Positions 23,168 to 32,481 of a stretch of DNA of 64,000 nucleotides are shown one piece after another. Source of the DNA: Heterobasidion occidentale (Eukaryota; Basidiomycota; Agaricomycetes; Russulales; Bondarzewiaceae); contig JBCAQO010000003.1 in the NCBI GenBank assembly GCA_039111635.1, positions 2,728,001 through 2,792,000 of the forward strand, given 5' to 3'. A model generated the notes under the pieces. The model ran no database searches, was not told the origin of the DNA, and saw nothing but the letters and a program-made list of their open reading frames with translations. Position 1 is the stretch's first letter. Every line of letters begins with the position of its first letter. The translations under genes were made by a program, and so were the position numbers.

Positions 23168-23635
23168 GTGAATCAGGTGTCCCACTTGGATCCCCAGTTT
23201 TACAGGACCCTTTCCGCATTAGGAGGTCCTCAGATTCAACATAACCTTGGTACTGGTATGCTGGCTTTTCGATTTTGTAGCAAGACCAAAAAGCTACGAA
23301 TGATGCAAGAATCCTGGTGGGAAGATCATGTTGCATGTTCACCATTAGGGAATGGTGGACCTTACCTTGCTATCAAGGTCTGACAGGTGTTTGGACATCC
23401 CACTTTGGATCTCCAGTTTTACAGGGTCTTTTCCGCATTAGGGGGCCCTATCAAGATGCATACACATAGTGGTCGCACTCTACTAAGTAGCCAAAATGGA
23501 CAAATACATCCACAACAATGTAAAACTACGAAAGGCTTGGTCCACAATGACTATAAACTAGTTACCATCCAAAACAATGTTAAAGCTACCAAGACTCTTG
23601 GAGCGTGGTTCTTTTCTGGTAGACGGTGGAAGTGA
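23168..23635 (+). pseudogene. Frame with a duplicated peptide, family A 3' region
   Basis: One reading frame is open from 23,168 to 23,635 except for a TGA at 23,381. It holds the same peptide twice: VSHLDPQFYRTLSALGGP and then GHPTLDLQFYRVFSALGGP. At DNA level this is a direct repeat of about 60 bases (23,169-23,240 and 23,384-23,455) sharing CCAGTTTTACAGG and TTTCCGCATTAGG. I cannot tell whether it ever coded. No known domain. Confidence 0.3.
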
Positions 23636-23820
23636 TGTCCCCACCATTGCCGAACCCTGCCGACTACGTCAAGGCGCTTCCATATTCCATACGCCTTATA
23701 GTAAAAGAATATGGGGTTGACACGGTTCAATTCCGTGCGAGGGGTTTGGGGACGTGGAGCGGGTTGTCAGCCATCCTACAGGACCACGACTACTCCATAG
23801 TGCACCCATTCTACCCTTAA
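23626..23820 (+). pseudogene. Small conserved frame in the family A 3' region
   Basis: The frame gives MEVMSPPLPNPADYVKALPY, KEYGVDTVQFRARGLGTWSG and LSAILQDHDYSIVHPFYP. The inverted copy (about 60,795-60,990, minus) has the same residues with one stop and few changes. Another phase of the same DNA is also fairly open in both copies, so which phase coded, if any, is undecided. Function unknown. Confidence 0.35.
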
Positions 23821-24900
23821 AGTCCAAAGCAAGGATTCCGCTTCAAGGGCCAGTCAAGAGGCAACTGGGACCGTGCCTCAAGTTTTAGGGACGTCCTTCA
23901 TGACGTTAAACTGGGCAGCCCTTTCCTTTACAGGGTCATGAGCAGTGTCCAAACATGAATGTTTTGGCACTACTCCTTGGACATCCGCAAAGACTATAAA
24001 CTACGAATGTCCGGAATGTCATTAAACTATTGTCCCTCTGTTCTAGGGATCGTACTGGAGCTGGAATTACCGCTTCCAGACCCAGTAGTCCACAAAGACG
24101 TTAAACTATTGTCCCTTCAAGCATAAGGATTGTTGGTCGACGTTATTGTTGATACCATAACATTGACCTAGTCCGCAATGACAATAAACTACTTGCTCCT
24201 TCAAGCAATAGGAGTTGTAGTTATGGAACAAGTTCCTTGTCCCACAACTAGTCCGAAAGGACCTTAAACTACCCTCACCCCGGAGGATTAAATCTATCGA
24301 GGCTCAGGAGGTTCAAGCCAGGCGATAGCGGACGTCCGCAACAACTATAAACTACGGCCGTCCTTCATGACGATAAACTGAGCTGCCCTTCGTCTACAGG
24401 GCCATGTGAGTTGTGTCAAAATAGGCTCTAAAGTCTATTCTGGCAACTCTATAAGTTATCCGGTTTGATTATAGTATAAACCGTCACCATCTTTCCTCAA
24501 AGGGAACCCTGTCAAGAAGGAGGAACTGGTCTATGGCCCTATGCACATTACCAATGGATGTTCTGGCGTGCAGAAATGCCTGCTGTCTTGTTTACAGGTA
24601 CTCCTATGTTGGAGATGGATAGGTCCGCAAGACCTTTGTTTAAACTAGGAGGGCAGTCCGCAACAACTTGTGTATAAACTAGCCCCAGTCCGCGAAGACT
24701 TAAGGATAAACTAGTAGACGTCTGCAAAGACGTAAAACTATGGATGTCCAGCACAACGGTAAACTACTAGGACATACCTTATGCTGACCCCGCAATAATC
24801 ACCATCAATGTGGACACCCAGGTCTATTCAAGAGACCACAGGGTTCAAATGTCTATTCTTCAAAATCCTTACCTCGTGTTCAATATGTGGAGCACGGCTG

Positions 24901-25431
24901 TGTTGAGCGCAGTGAGAATGAAGCGACTGGCACAGAGAGAGTGCCAAAAAGAAGCTCTATAACGACAGGACTGTGGTCCAGAGGGTAAGAGTCTGAAGTA
25001 GATACAAAGAACAGAAGGGAGCGCACCTGTGGTCCAGAGGGTAAGAGTCTGAAGAAAGAATCGCCCTCGGACCACGGGTATTTAAGCTACAGAGAACAAT
25101 AAGAAACGAAAAAGGAAGGTATGACATCAACGGGTCATTGCAGGTGGTCCACCTTACAAAGCGGTCAAAAGCTCCACCTGGAGGTCGGTCCGGAGTGTCA
25201 ATGACATCACACAGGACCGCCTCAGGCGGCTAACCCGGTGAAACAACTGAAACAAAGTGAGACAAGGTGGAAACAAAGTGAGACAGTCCAAAAGGAGAAA
25301 GAAAGCAATATACCCGCTCTGGGAGTGGCTCTAGGGCCGCTCCCAGCTGCAGAGGCGAGTAATCAATGAGTCCCATAGGTGGCACGCATGTGGCACCCAT
25401 GCCACATCAACCAGAACGGCCACAAACAACA
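24901..25431 (-). mobile_element. Copia LTR L1 (3' LTR of the minus-strand copy)
   Basis: 531 bases, starting TGTTGAGCGCAG and ending AACAACA on the plus strand. In element sense it runs TGTTGTTTG to GCTCAACA. The polypurine tract of the minus-strand pol copy abuts it at 25,432. Its outer end cuts the family A element: the flank GGAGCACGGCTG continues in the other family A copy as GGAGCGTGGCTGCATGC. I found no matching 5-bp duplicate at the right edge of the cluster. Confidence 0.92.
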
Positions 25432-25440
25432 CACCCTCCT
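25432..25440 (-). other. Copia polypurine tract
   Basis: On the minus strand AGGAGGGTG lies directly before the TGTTG of the LTR, as at 31,128-31,136. This is the usual plus-strand priming site of LTR elements. Confidence 0.75.
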
Positions 25441-25474
25441 GATTCCACGCCTCTAGAGCGTCCAAAACACCCTC

Positions 25475-27628
25475 CTAATGCCGCAGATCCTCCAGTCCCA
25501 TCAAGCTGCAGCAAATCTTCACCTTCTCAGGTGGAACAGCTTTCGTCAGGATGTCCGCAGCGTTCTCCGCAGTAGGAACGTAGGCTGGCGCAATCACACC
25601 AGCCTCTACCTGGTCCCTGAGCCAAAAGAAACGAAGATCGAGATGCTTCATCCGCCCATGGTGCTCTGGATTCTTGCTAACTGCAACGGCCGACTGGTTA
25701 TCAACGCGGAGAATCGACGGCTCAGAGAGGGAGTAGCCAAGTTCAGTTAGCAAATTGCGCATCCAGACGATCTCCCGGCCCGCATCAACGGCAGCAATGA
25801 ATTCTGCCTCTGTGGTCGACTGTGCAACGAGTCCCTGGAGCTTGGAGCTCCAGCTGATCGCTCCAGAGCCAATGCGCAGCACATATCCACTGGTGGACCG
25901 TCCGTTGTCAGGGTTGCCTGCATGATCAGCATCACAGAACGAGGTGAAGAGCTCCTTGGAGTCAGTGGGGCCATAGACGAGTCGATAATCCAGGGTGCCT
26001 CTCAGGTAGCGAAACAAATGCTTCACTGCCTTCCAGTGCCCAATCCCAGGATTCGAGTTGAAACGGCATAGGACAGAGACGGTGTGGGCGATGTCAGGAC
26101 GAGTGGCGAGTGCAAGGAACAGCAGGGAACCAACAGCAGAGATATAGGGAACCTTCTTCATGTACTCCTTGTCCTCAGTCGATACAGGGGCCATGGAGAC
26201 AGAGAGATTGGTGCCAGGGACCATGGGAGTCTTCACAGGGGTCGAGTCGGCCTGTCCGTAACGCTCCAGCATGTCTAGGATGTACTGGCGCTGGGAGAGC
26301 ATCAGGCGACGATTGGGGCGATCCCTGGCAATCTCTATCCCAAGAAGAGCCGTGGTGGTTCCCAAATCGCGAAGCTTGAACGACCTAGAGAGCTCAACAA
26401 CAAGATCATCGAGCAGGGACAGGGAATTCGACGCAAAAGTGCAGTCATCCACAAAGACTGGCAGAATGACCTTGACCTGATCCTTGGCATAGACATAGAT
26501 GCTGTTGTCAGAGTAGATCGCCTTGAATCCCATGCGCTCCAGTGCCGCCTTGAGCTTCTTGTACCACAGCCGACTCGCCTGCTTCAGCCCATACAAGCCC
26601 TTCATCAAGCGACACACCATCTCAGGACCTCCCTGCTCAAATCCTTCAGGCTGCTCCATATACACCACAGTGTCCAGATCGCCATTGATGAACGCATGGG
26701 AGATGTCCACAGAGCGCAGGTGAAAGTCCTCGAGGGCAGAGAGAGCAAGGATGGCACGAATGGCTGCAAACTTGGCTGTGGGGGCAAATGTCTCGAAATA
26801 ATCAAACCCAGGGCGCTGACTGAAGCCCTTGGCGACGAGACGAGCCTTGTAGCGTTCGACAGAGCCATCCGTGTTGTGCTTCACCTTGAAAACCCAACGA
26901 GAACCAATCGCCTTGCAGCCCTCAGGGAGTGGAACAATGTCCCAGGTGCGATTCCGAGCATGCGCCTCCATCTCTTCCTCTGCCGCCTTCTGCCACTCAT
27001 CTGCATCAGGGCGCCTCATTGCCTGACGATACGTCGACGGCTCAGCCTTTTCTGTACCAGAGGTGAACAGGGCACGCTCGACTTCAGCCAGAAATGCGTC
27101 CTCAACAATGGGTTCCATCTCTGCATCTCCAGAAGCATCAGGGGCATCCTCAGCGGCGTCAGAATGAGCATTATCGTCTGCAGGCAGCGTCCTAAGCTTC
27201 CACCATTCACCAGGAGCGCGACGAGTGCGAGTAGAGCGTCGAGTGACAGATGGACCTGGTTCAGGGGTGGCAGAGCGATTCCTAGAGCGTGTTCTGAGAG
27301 CAGGAGGTGGCGCTGGAATGATAGGAGGGGGAGCATCAGGAGGGACAACAACAGGAGCAAGAGGTGGAGGAGGTGCTGGGTCTGCCACAGGATGATCCTG
27401 ATCGATGGGAGCGTCTTCCAAGGTGACCAGCAGGAGGAGGAGCATCTGCTTCCCCCCCAGAACCGGCACCGGATCAACATCTGCATCCCAAGACTGAACA
27501 GAGAGGAAGGAGGAGGGTGGCAGACTGGTGTTAGCATCAAAGTGGCGAGTCCCAGGAAAGAATCGCTCATCAAAGTCTGCCCTTTCCGAAATGATGACCT
27601 CCGAGTCGCAGGATTGTAGAACTTCCAC
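25475..27628 (-). CDS. Copia pol: linker, reverse transcriptase and RNase H
   Basis: An open run of 717 codons. A Pro/Ala-rich linker (about residues 70-170) leads to RT, with KAIGSRWVFKVKHNTDGSVE, VDISHAFINGDLDTVVYMEQ and GLYGLKQASRLWYKKLK. The catalytic segment is LPVFVDDCTFAS. RNase H carries SFCDADHAGNPDNGRSTSGY, STTEAEFIAA and RVDNQSAVAVS, so its Asp, Glu and Asp are present, and ends HLDLRFFWLRD. The stop lies just before the polypurine tract. Its true start is not at the first Met: the integrase in the neighbouring phase runs into it at about 27,602, where one base is missing. The enzyme core looks intact, but no gag-pol can be made from this copy. Confidence 0.85.
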   Translation of the reverse strand: MEVLQSCDSEVIISERADFDERFFPGTRHFDANTSLPPSSFLSVQSWDADVDPVPVLGGKQMLLLLLVTLEDAPIDQDHPVADPAPPPPLAPVVVPPDAPPPIIPAPPPALRTRSRNRSATPEPGPSVTRRSTRTRRAPGEWWKLRTLPADDNAHSDAAEDAPDASGDAEMEPIVEDAFLAEVERALFTSGTEKAEPSTYRQAMRRPDADEWQKAAEEEMEAHARNRTWDIVPLPEGCKAIGSRWVFKVKHNTDGSVERYKARLVAKGFSQRPGFDYFETFAPTAKFAAIRAILALSALEDFHLRSVDISHAFINGDLDTVVYMEQPEGFEQGGPEMVCRLMKGLYGLKQASRLWYKKLKAALERMGFKAIYSDNSIYVYAKDQVKVILPVFVDDCTFASNSLSLLDDLVVELSRSFKLRDLGTTTALLGIEIARDRPNRRLMLSQRQYILDMLERYGQADSTPVKTPMVPGTNLSVSMAPVSTEDKEYMKKVPYISAVGSLLFLALATRPDIAHTVSVLCRFNSNPGIGHWKAVKHLFRYLRGTLDYRLVYGPTDSKELFTSFCDADHAGNPDNGRSTSGYVLRIGSGAISWSSKLQGLVAQSTTEAEFIAAVDAGREIVWMRNLLTELGYSLSEPSILRVDNQSAVAVSKNPEHHGRMKHLDLRFFWLRDQVEAGVIAPAYVPTAENAADILTKAVPPEKVKICCSLMGLEDLRH

Positions 27629-28281
27629 GCCTTGTAGCCCTCAGGGTACCCAATAAACACGCACTTCTCCATATGCGATCCAAATCCATCCCTTTTGTCC
27701 CTCTGCACATGCACATAAGCCAAGCAGCCCCAGACCCGCAAGTGCGAAACATCTGGTTTCTTTCCATGGACCATCTCAAATGGCGTCTTGCCCTTCAGGG
27801 TAGATGTCCAGAGTCGATTCCAGACGTGCACATAAGCGGCAAGAGCCTCGCCCCAGAACACAAGCGGCAAACGCGATTCAGAGAGCATGGCAGTGAGGGC
27901 CTCCATGATGGTGCGATTGGCACGCTCTGCCACGCCGTTCTGCTGTGGCCGATTGCGCGCCGTGTGCCTCCTAGTGATCCCATGCTCCAAACAAAACGAG
28001 TCCCAGGCATTAGACATGTACTCTCCTCCCTTGTCATCCTGCAGAGCCAAAATGCGCTGTCCAGTGAGGTTCTCCACATAGGCCTTGTAGCGCTTGAAAG
28101 CCTCAAACGCGTCGCTCTTCAAGCGCAGGACATAGACCACCTTGAGCTTGGTGAACTCATCAATGAAGGTGATCCAGTAGCACATTCCAGAGTGAGTGGC
28201 AACAGGGAGAGGACCATGGAGATCAGAGTGGACGAGTTCAAGCGGTTTGGAGGTGATAGAGCCAGTGGAGGGGAAGGGGTG
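27600..28281 (-). pseudogene. Copia integrase, 5'-truncated at an LTR
   Basis: From the junction at 28,281 the minus strand reads HPFPSTGSITSKPLELVHSD, then THSGMCYWITFIDEFTKLK, LALQDDKGGEYM and RPQQNGVAERANR. These carry the Asp, Asp and Glu of the integrase core. It ends GYPEGYKAWKFYNPATR, where a one-base shift (about 27,602) leads into the RT frame. The pre-integrase zinc finger, protease and gag are absent, replaced by an LTR in the opposite orientation. The apparent Met start lies inside that LTR and is not genuine. Confidence 0.85.
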
Positions 28282-28869
28282 TGTTGTTTGTGGCCGTTCT
28301 GGTTGATGTGGCATGGGTGCCACATGCGTGCCACCTTTCGGACTCATTGATTACTCGCCTCTACAGCTGGGAGCGGCCCTACAGCCACTCCCAGAGCGGG
28401 TATATTGCTTTCTTTCTCCTTTTGGACTGTCTCACTTTGTTTTCACCTTGTCTCACTTTGTTTCAGTTGTTTCACCGGGTTAGCCGGCTGAGGCGGTCCT
28501 GTGTGATGTCATTGACACTCCGGACCGACCTCCAGGTGGAGCTTTTGACCGCTTTGTAAGGTGGACCACCTGTAATGACCCGTTGATGTCATACCTTCCT
28601 TTTTTCGTTTCTTATTGTTCTCTGTAGCTTAAATACCCGTGGTCCGAGGGCGATTCTTTCTTTAGACTCTTACCCTCTGGACCACAGGTGCGCTCCCTTC
28701 TGTTCTTTGTATCTACTTTAGACTCTTACCCTCTGGACCACAGGTGCGCTCCCTTCTGTTCTTTGTATCTACTTTAGACTCTTACCCTCTGGACCACAGT
28801 CCTGTCGTTATAGAGCTTCTTTTTGGCACTCTCTCTGTGCCAGTCGCTTCGTTGTCACTGCGCTCAACA
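28282..28869 (+). mobile_element. Copia LTR L2, expanded, followed by a gag start
   Basis: TGTTGTTTG to GCTCAACA, 588 bases. It is longer than its siblings because a 56-base unit is present once more (28,665-28,720 and 28,721-28,776). On its right lies a gag start in the same sense, so it behaves as a 5' LTR. On its left the terminal TG abuts the integrase of the opposite-sense copy after the purine run GGAGGGGAAGGGGTG. Confidence 0.9.
28665..28798 (+). repeat. 56-bp tandem unit inside LTR L2
   Basis: The block GACTCTTACCCTCTGGACCA recurs at 28,665, 28,721 and 28,777. Other copies of this LTR have it twice. One extra 56-base period has been gained here by slippage or unequal exchange. Confidence 0.9.
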
Positions 28870-28919
28870 CCCATATCGCTTCCAATACCTTTCCCTGCTC
28901 GTGCCACTCGTGCCACACC

Positions 28920-29048
28920 ATGTCTGACCCCTCATTTGCTCTCCCTTCCGTCTCCCCTCTCAATAATCGCAACTATCCTTCCTGGTCCAAGGAGATCAAG
29001 GCCAGAAAGGTGTGGCACAGCAGATGGGAGACCAGAAAGAGTCGATAA
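28920..29048 (+). pseudogene. Copia gag N-terminus, truncated
   Basis: ATG at 28,920, 50 bases after LTR L2, opens MSDPSFALPSVSPLNNRNYP and SWSKEIKA. The NY..W...IKA pattern is typical of the N-terminus of copia-type Gag. After about codon 30 the sequence changes to unrelated residues and stops at 29,046. At that point the minus-strand leader of LTR L3 begins, so gag is broken at a head-to-head junction near 29,010. Confidence 0.6.
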
Positions 29049-29076
29049 AACAGTGTAGAGCAAAGTCGCTAGAGCG

Positions 29077-29090
29077 CAGGGCCCATAACC
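29077..29090 (-). other. Copia primer-binding site (initiator tRNA anticodon arm)
   Basis: On the minus strand GGTTATGGGCCCTG follows the LTR end CTCAACA without a gap. It is complementary to the anticodon stem-loop of eukaryotic initiator tRNA-Met (CAGGGCCCATAACC on the plus strand). Drosophila copia is known to prime from an internal half of this tRNA. It is the only site in the cluster where an LTR is followed by this sequence. Confidence 0.7.
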
Positions 29091-29619
29091 TGTTGAGCGC
29101 AGTGAGAATGAAGCGACTGGCACAGAGAGAGTGCCAAAAAGAAGCTCTATAACGACAGGACTGTGGTCCAGAGGGTAAGAGTCTAAAGTAGATACAAAGA
29201 ACAGAAGGGAGCGCACCTGTGGTCCAGAGGGTAAGAGTCTGAAGAAAGAATCGCCCTCGGACCACGGGTATTTAACCTACAGAGAACAATAAGAAACGAA
29301 ATAGGAAGGTATGACATCAACGGGTCATTACAGGTGGTCCACCTTACAAAGCGGTCAAAGCTCCACCTGGAGGTCGGTCCGGAGTGTCAATGACATCACA
29401 CAGGACCGCCTCAGGCGGCTAACCCGGTGAAACAACTGAAACAAAGTGAGACAAGGTGGAAACAAGTGAGACAGTCCAAAAGGAGAAAGAAAGCAATATA
29501 CCCGCTCTGGGAGTGGCTCTAGGGCCGCTCCCAGCTGCAGAGGCGAGTAATCAATGAGTCCCATAGGTGGCACGCATGTGGCACCCATGCCACATCAACC
29601 AGAACGGCCACAAACAACA
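29091..29619 (-). mobile_element. Copia LTR L3 with primer-binding site
   Basis: 529 bases, TGTTGAGCG to AACAACA on the plus strand, minus sense. The primer-binding site on its left makes it a 5' LTR of a minus-sense element. Its other end abuts plus-sense pol at CCTGGGAC with no polypurine tract. The five bases on either side (TAACC and CCTGG) do not match. Confidence 0.9.
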
Positions 29620-31092
29620 CCTGGGACATTGTTCCACTGCCTGAGGGCTGCAAGGCGATTGGTTCTCGTTGGGTTTTCAAGGTGAAGCACAACACGGATG
29701 GCTCTGTCGAACGCTACAAGGCTCGTCTCGTCGCCAAGGGCTTCAGTCAGCGCCCTGGATTCGATTATTTCGAGACATTTGCCCCCACAGCTAAGTTTGC
29801 AGCCATTCGTGCCATCCTTGCTCTCTCTGCCCTCGAGGACTTTCACCTGCACTCTGTGGACATCTCCCATGCGTTTATCAATGGCGATCTGGACACTGTG
29901 GTGTATATGGAGCAGCCTGAGGGATTTGAGCAGGGAGGACCTGAGATGGTGTGTCGCTTGATGAAGGGCTTGTATGGGCTAAAGGCAGGCGAGTCGGCTG
30001 TGGTACAGGAAGCTCAAGGCGGTACTGGAGCGCATGGGATTCAAGGCGATCTACTCTGACAACAGCATCTATGTCTATGCCAAGGATCAGGTCAAGGTCA
30101 TTCTGCCAGTCTTTGTGGATGACTGCACTTTTGCATCGAATTCCCTGTCCCTGCTCGATGATCTTGTTGTTGAGCTCTCTAGGTCGTTCAAGCTTCGCGA
30201 TTTGGGACCCACCATGGCTCTTCTTGGGATAGAGATTGCCAGGGATCGCGCGAATCGTCGCCTCATGCTCTCCCAGCGCCAGTACATCCTAGACATGCTG
30301 GAGCGTTACGGACAGGCCGACTCGACCCCTGTGAAGACTCCCATGGTCCCTGGCACCAATCTCTCTGTCTCCATGGCCCCTGTATCGACTGAGGACAAGG
30401 AGTACATGAAGAAGGTTCCCTACATCTCTGCTTTTGGTTCCTTGCTGTTCCTTGCACTCGCCACTCGTCCTGACATCGCCCACACCGTCTCTGTCCTATG
30501 CCGTTTCAACTCGAATCCTGGGATTGGGCACTGGAAGGCAGTGAAGCATTTGTTTCGCTACCTGAGAGGCACCCTGGATTATCGACTCGTCTATGGCCCC
30601 ACTGACTCCAAGGAGCTCTTCACCTCGTTCTGTGATGCTGATCATGCAGGCAACCCTGACAACGGACGGTCCACCAGTGGATATGTGTTGCGCATTGGCT
30701 CTGGAGCGATCAGCTGGAGCTCCAAGCTCCAGGGAGTCTTTGCACAGTCGACCACAGAGGCAGAATTCATTGCTGCCGTTGATGCGGGCCGGGAGATCGT
30801 CTGGATGCGGAATTTGCTCACTGAACTTGGCTACTCCCTGTCTGAGCCGTCGATTCTCCGCGTCGATAACCAGTCCGCCGTTGCAGTTAGCAAGAATCCA
30901 GAGCACCATGGGCGGATGAAGCATCTCGATCTTCGTTTCTTTTGGCTCAGGGACCAGGTAGAGGCTGGTGTGATTGCGCCAGCCTACGTTCCTACTGCGG
31001 AGAACGCTGCGGACATCCTGACGAAAGCTGTTCCACCTGAGAAGGTGAAGATTTGCTGCAGCTTGATGGGACTGGAGGATCTGCCGCATTAG
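29620..31092 (+). pseudogene. Copia pol copy: reverse transcriptase and RNase H
   Basis: The plus-strand copy of the RT-RNase H region begins abruptly at LTR L3 within the RT N-part (WDIVPLPEGC). RT motifs GSRWVFKVKHNTDGSVE and LPVFVDDCTFAS and RNase H motifs CDADHAG, TTEAEF and VDNQSA are present. An extra G at about 29,983 shifts the frame inside YGLKQASRLW, so the gene is broken once; before and after it the frames are open. The stop lies at 31,090 and the polypurine tract at 31,128. It differs from the minus-sense copy at only a few percent of positions by eye. Confidence 0.85.
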
Positions 31093-31136
31093 GAGGGTGT
31101 TTTGGACGCTCTAGAGGCGTGGAATCAGGAGGGTGT

Positions 31137-31666
31137 GTTGTTTGTGGCCGTTCTGGTTGATGTGGCATGGGTGCCACATGCGTGCCACCTATGGGACTCA
31201 TTGATTACTCGCCTCTGCAGCTGGGAGCGGCACTACAGCCACTCCCAGAGCGGGTATATTGCTTTCTTTCTCTTTTTGGACTGTCTCAATTTGTTTTCAA
31301 TCTGTCTCACTTTGTTTCAGTTGTTTCACCGGGTTGGCTGACTCAGGCGGTCCTGTGTGATGTCATTGACACTCCGGACCGACCTCCAGGTGGAGCTTTT
31401 GACCGCTTTGTAAGGTGGACCACCTGTAGTGACCCGTTGATGTCATACCTTCCTTTTTCGTTTCTTATTGTTCTCTGTAGCTTAAATACCCGTGGTCCGA
31501 GGGCGATTCTTTCTTCAGACTCTTACCCTCTGGACCACAGGTGCGCTCCCTTCTGTTCGTTGTATTTACTTTAGACTCTTACCCTCTGGACCATAGTCCT
31601 GTCGTTATAGAGCTTCTTTTTGGCACTCTCTCTGTGCCAGTCGCTTCATTCTCACTGCACTCAACA
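31137..31666 (+). mobile_element. Copia LTR LA
   Basis: 530 bases, TGTTGTTTG to ACTCAACA, directly after the polypurine tract AGGAGGGTG of the pol copy to its left. It is thus that copy's 3' LTR. Its terminal CA is joined to an internal pol position (CGACTCGACCCC) on the right. Confidence 0.92.
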
Positions 31667-32440
31667 CGACTCGACCCCTGTGAAGACTCCCATGGTCCCT
31701 GGCACCAATCTCTATGTCTCCATGGCTCCTGCATCGACTGAGGACAAGGAGTACATGAAGAAGGTTCCCTACATCTCTGCTGTCGGTTCCCTGTTGTTCC
31801 TTGCACTCGCCACGCGTCCTGACATCGCCCACACGGTCTCTGTTCTGTGCCGCTTCAACTCGAATCCTGGGATTGCGCACTGAAAGGCTGTAAAGCATTT
31901 GTTTCGGTATCTGAGAGGCACCCTGGATTATCGACTCGTCTATGGCCCCACTGACTCCAAGGAGCTCTTCACCTCGTTCTGTGATGCTGATCATGCAGGC
32001 AACCCTGACAACGGACGGTCCACCAGTGGATATGTGTTGCGCATTGGCTCTGGAGCGATCAGCTGGAGCTCCAAGCTTCAGGGACTCGTTGCACAGTCGA
32101 CCACAGAGGCAGAATTCATAGCTGCTGTTGATGCGGGCCGGGAGATCGTCTGGATGCGCAATTTGCTCACTGAACTTGGCTACTCCCTCTCTGAGCCCTC
32201 AATTCTCCGCGTCGATAACCAGTCGGCTGTTGCAGTTAGCAAGAATCCAGAGCACCATGGCGGATGAAGCATCTCGATCTTCGTTTCTTTTGGCTCAGGG
32301 ACCAGGTAGAGGCTGGTGTGATTGCTCCAGCCTACGTTCCTACTGCGGACAACGCTGCGGACATCCTGACGAAGGCTGTTCCCCTGAGAAGGTGAAGATT
32401 TGCTGCAGCTTGATGGGACTGGAGGATCTGCCGCATTAGG
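31667..32440 (+). pseudogene. RNase H fragment of copia pol, tandem unit 1
   Basis: It begins at CGACTCGACCCCTGTGAAG, an internal site between RT and RNase H, joined to the CA end of LTR LA. The frame reads STPVKTPMVPGTN, KKVPYISAVGSLLFLALATR, a TGA within NPGIAH(stop)KAVK (about 31,881), CDADHAG, TTEAEF and VDNQSA. A base is missing at about 32,267 and another near 32,381. The TGA is shared with unit 2, but these two deletions are not. Confidence 0.85.
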
Positions 32441-32481
32441 AGGGTGTTTTGGACGCTCTAGAGGCGTGCAATCAGGAGGTG

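Larger units (their letters stand above)
23040..24780 (+). repeat. Family A motif array, copy 1 (about 16 spaced copies)
   Basis: The motif is GTCCGCAA, one variable base, GAC, two variable bases, TAAACTA. It recurs near 23,045, 23,515, 23,542, 23,900, 23,977, 24,004, 24,092, 24,168, 24,249, 24,331, 24,359, 24,624, 24,652, 24,687, 24,718 and 24,745. Spacing is irregular (about 27-90 bases, with larger gaps). GTC and GAC can pair as a short hairpin. Read in phase it would encode V-x-x-D-x-K-L, but no frame stays open across copies. The inverted family A copy has about 15 copies in matching places. Confidence 0.7.

Noticed and set aside
23040..24780. Motif copies as mini-introns, since several run GT...AG
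   Set aside because: They would be 22-34 bases long, shorter than known functional fungal introns, and many lack a terminal AG.
26696..27619. 307-codon open frame on the plus strand
   Set aside because: It is antisense to the copia integrase and RT and has an Arg/Trp/Gly-rich composition without a domain. It is a shadow.
27673..28350. 225-codon open frame on the plus strand
   Set aside because: Antisense to copia integrase, running into the LTR; no domain.
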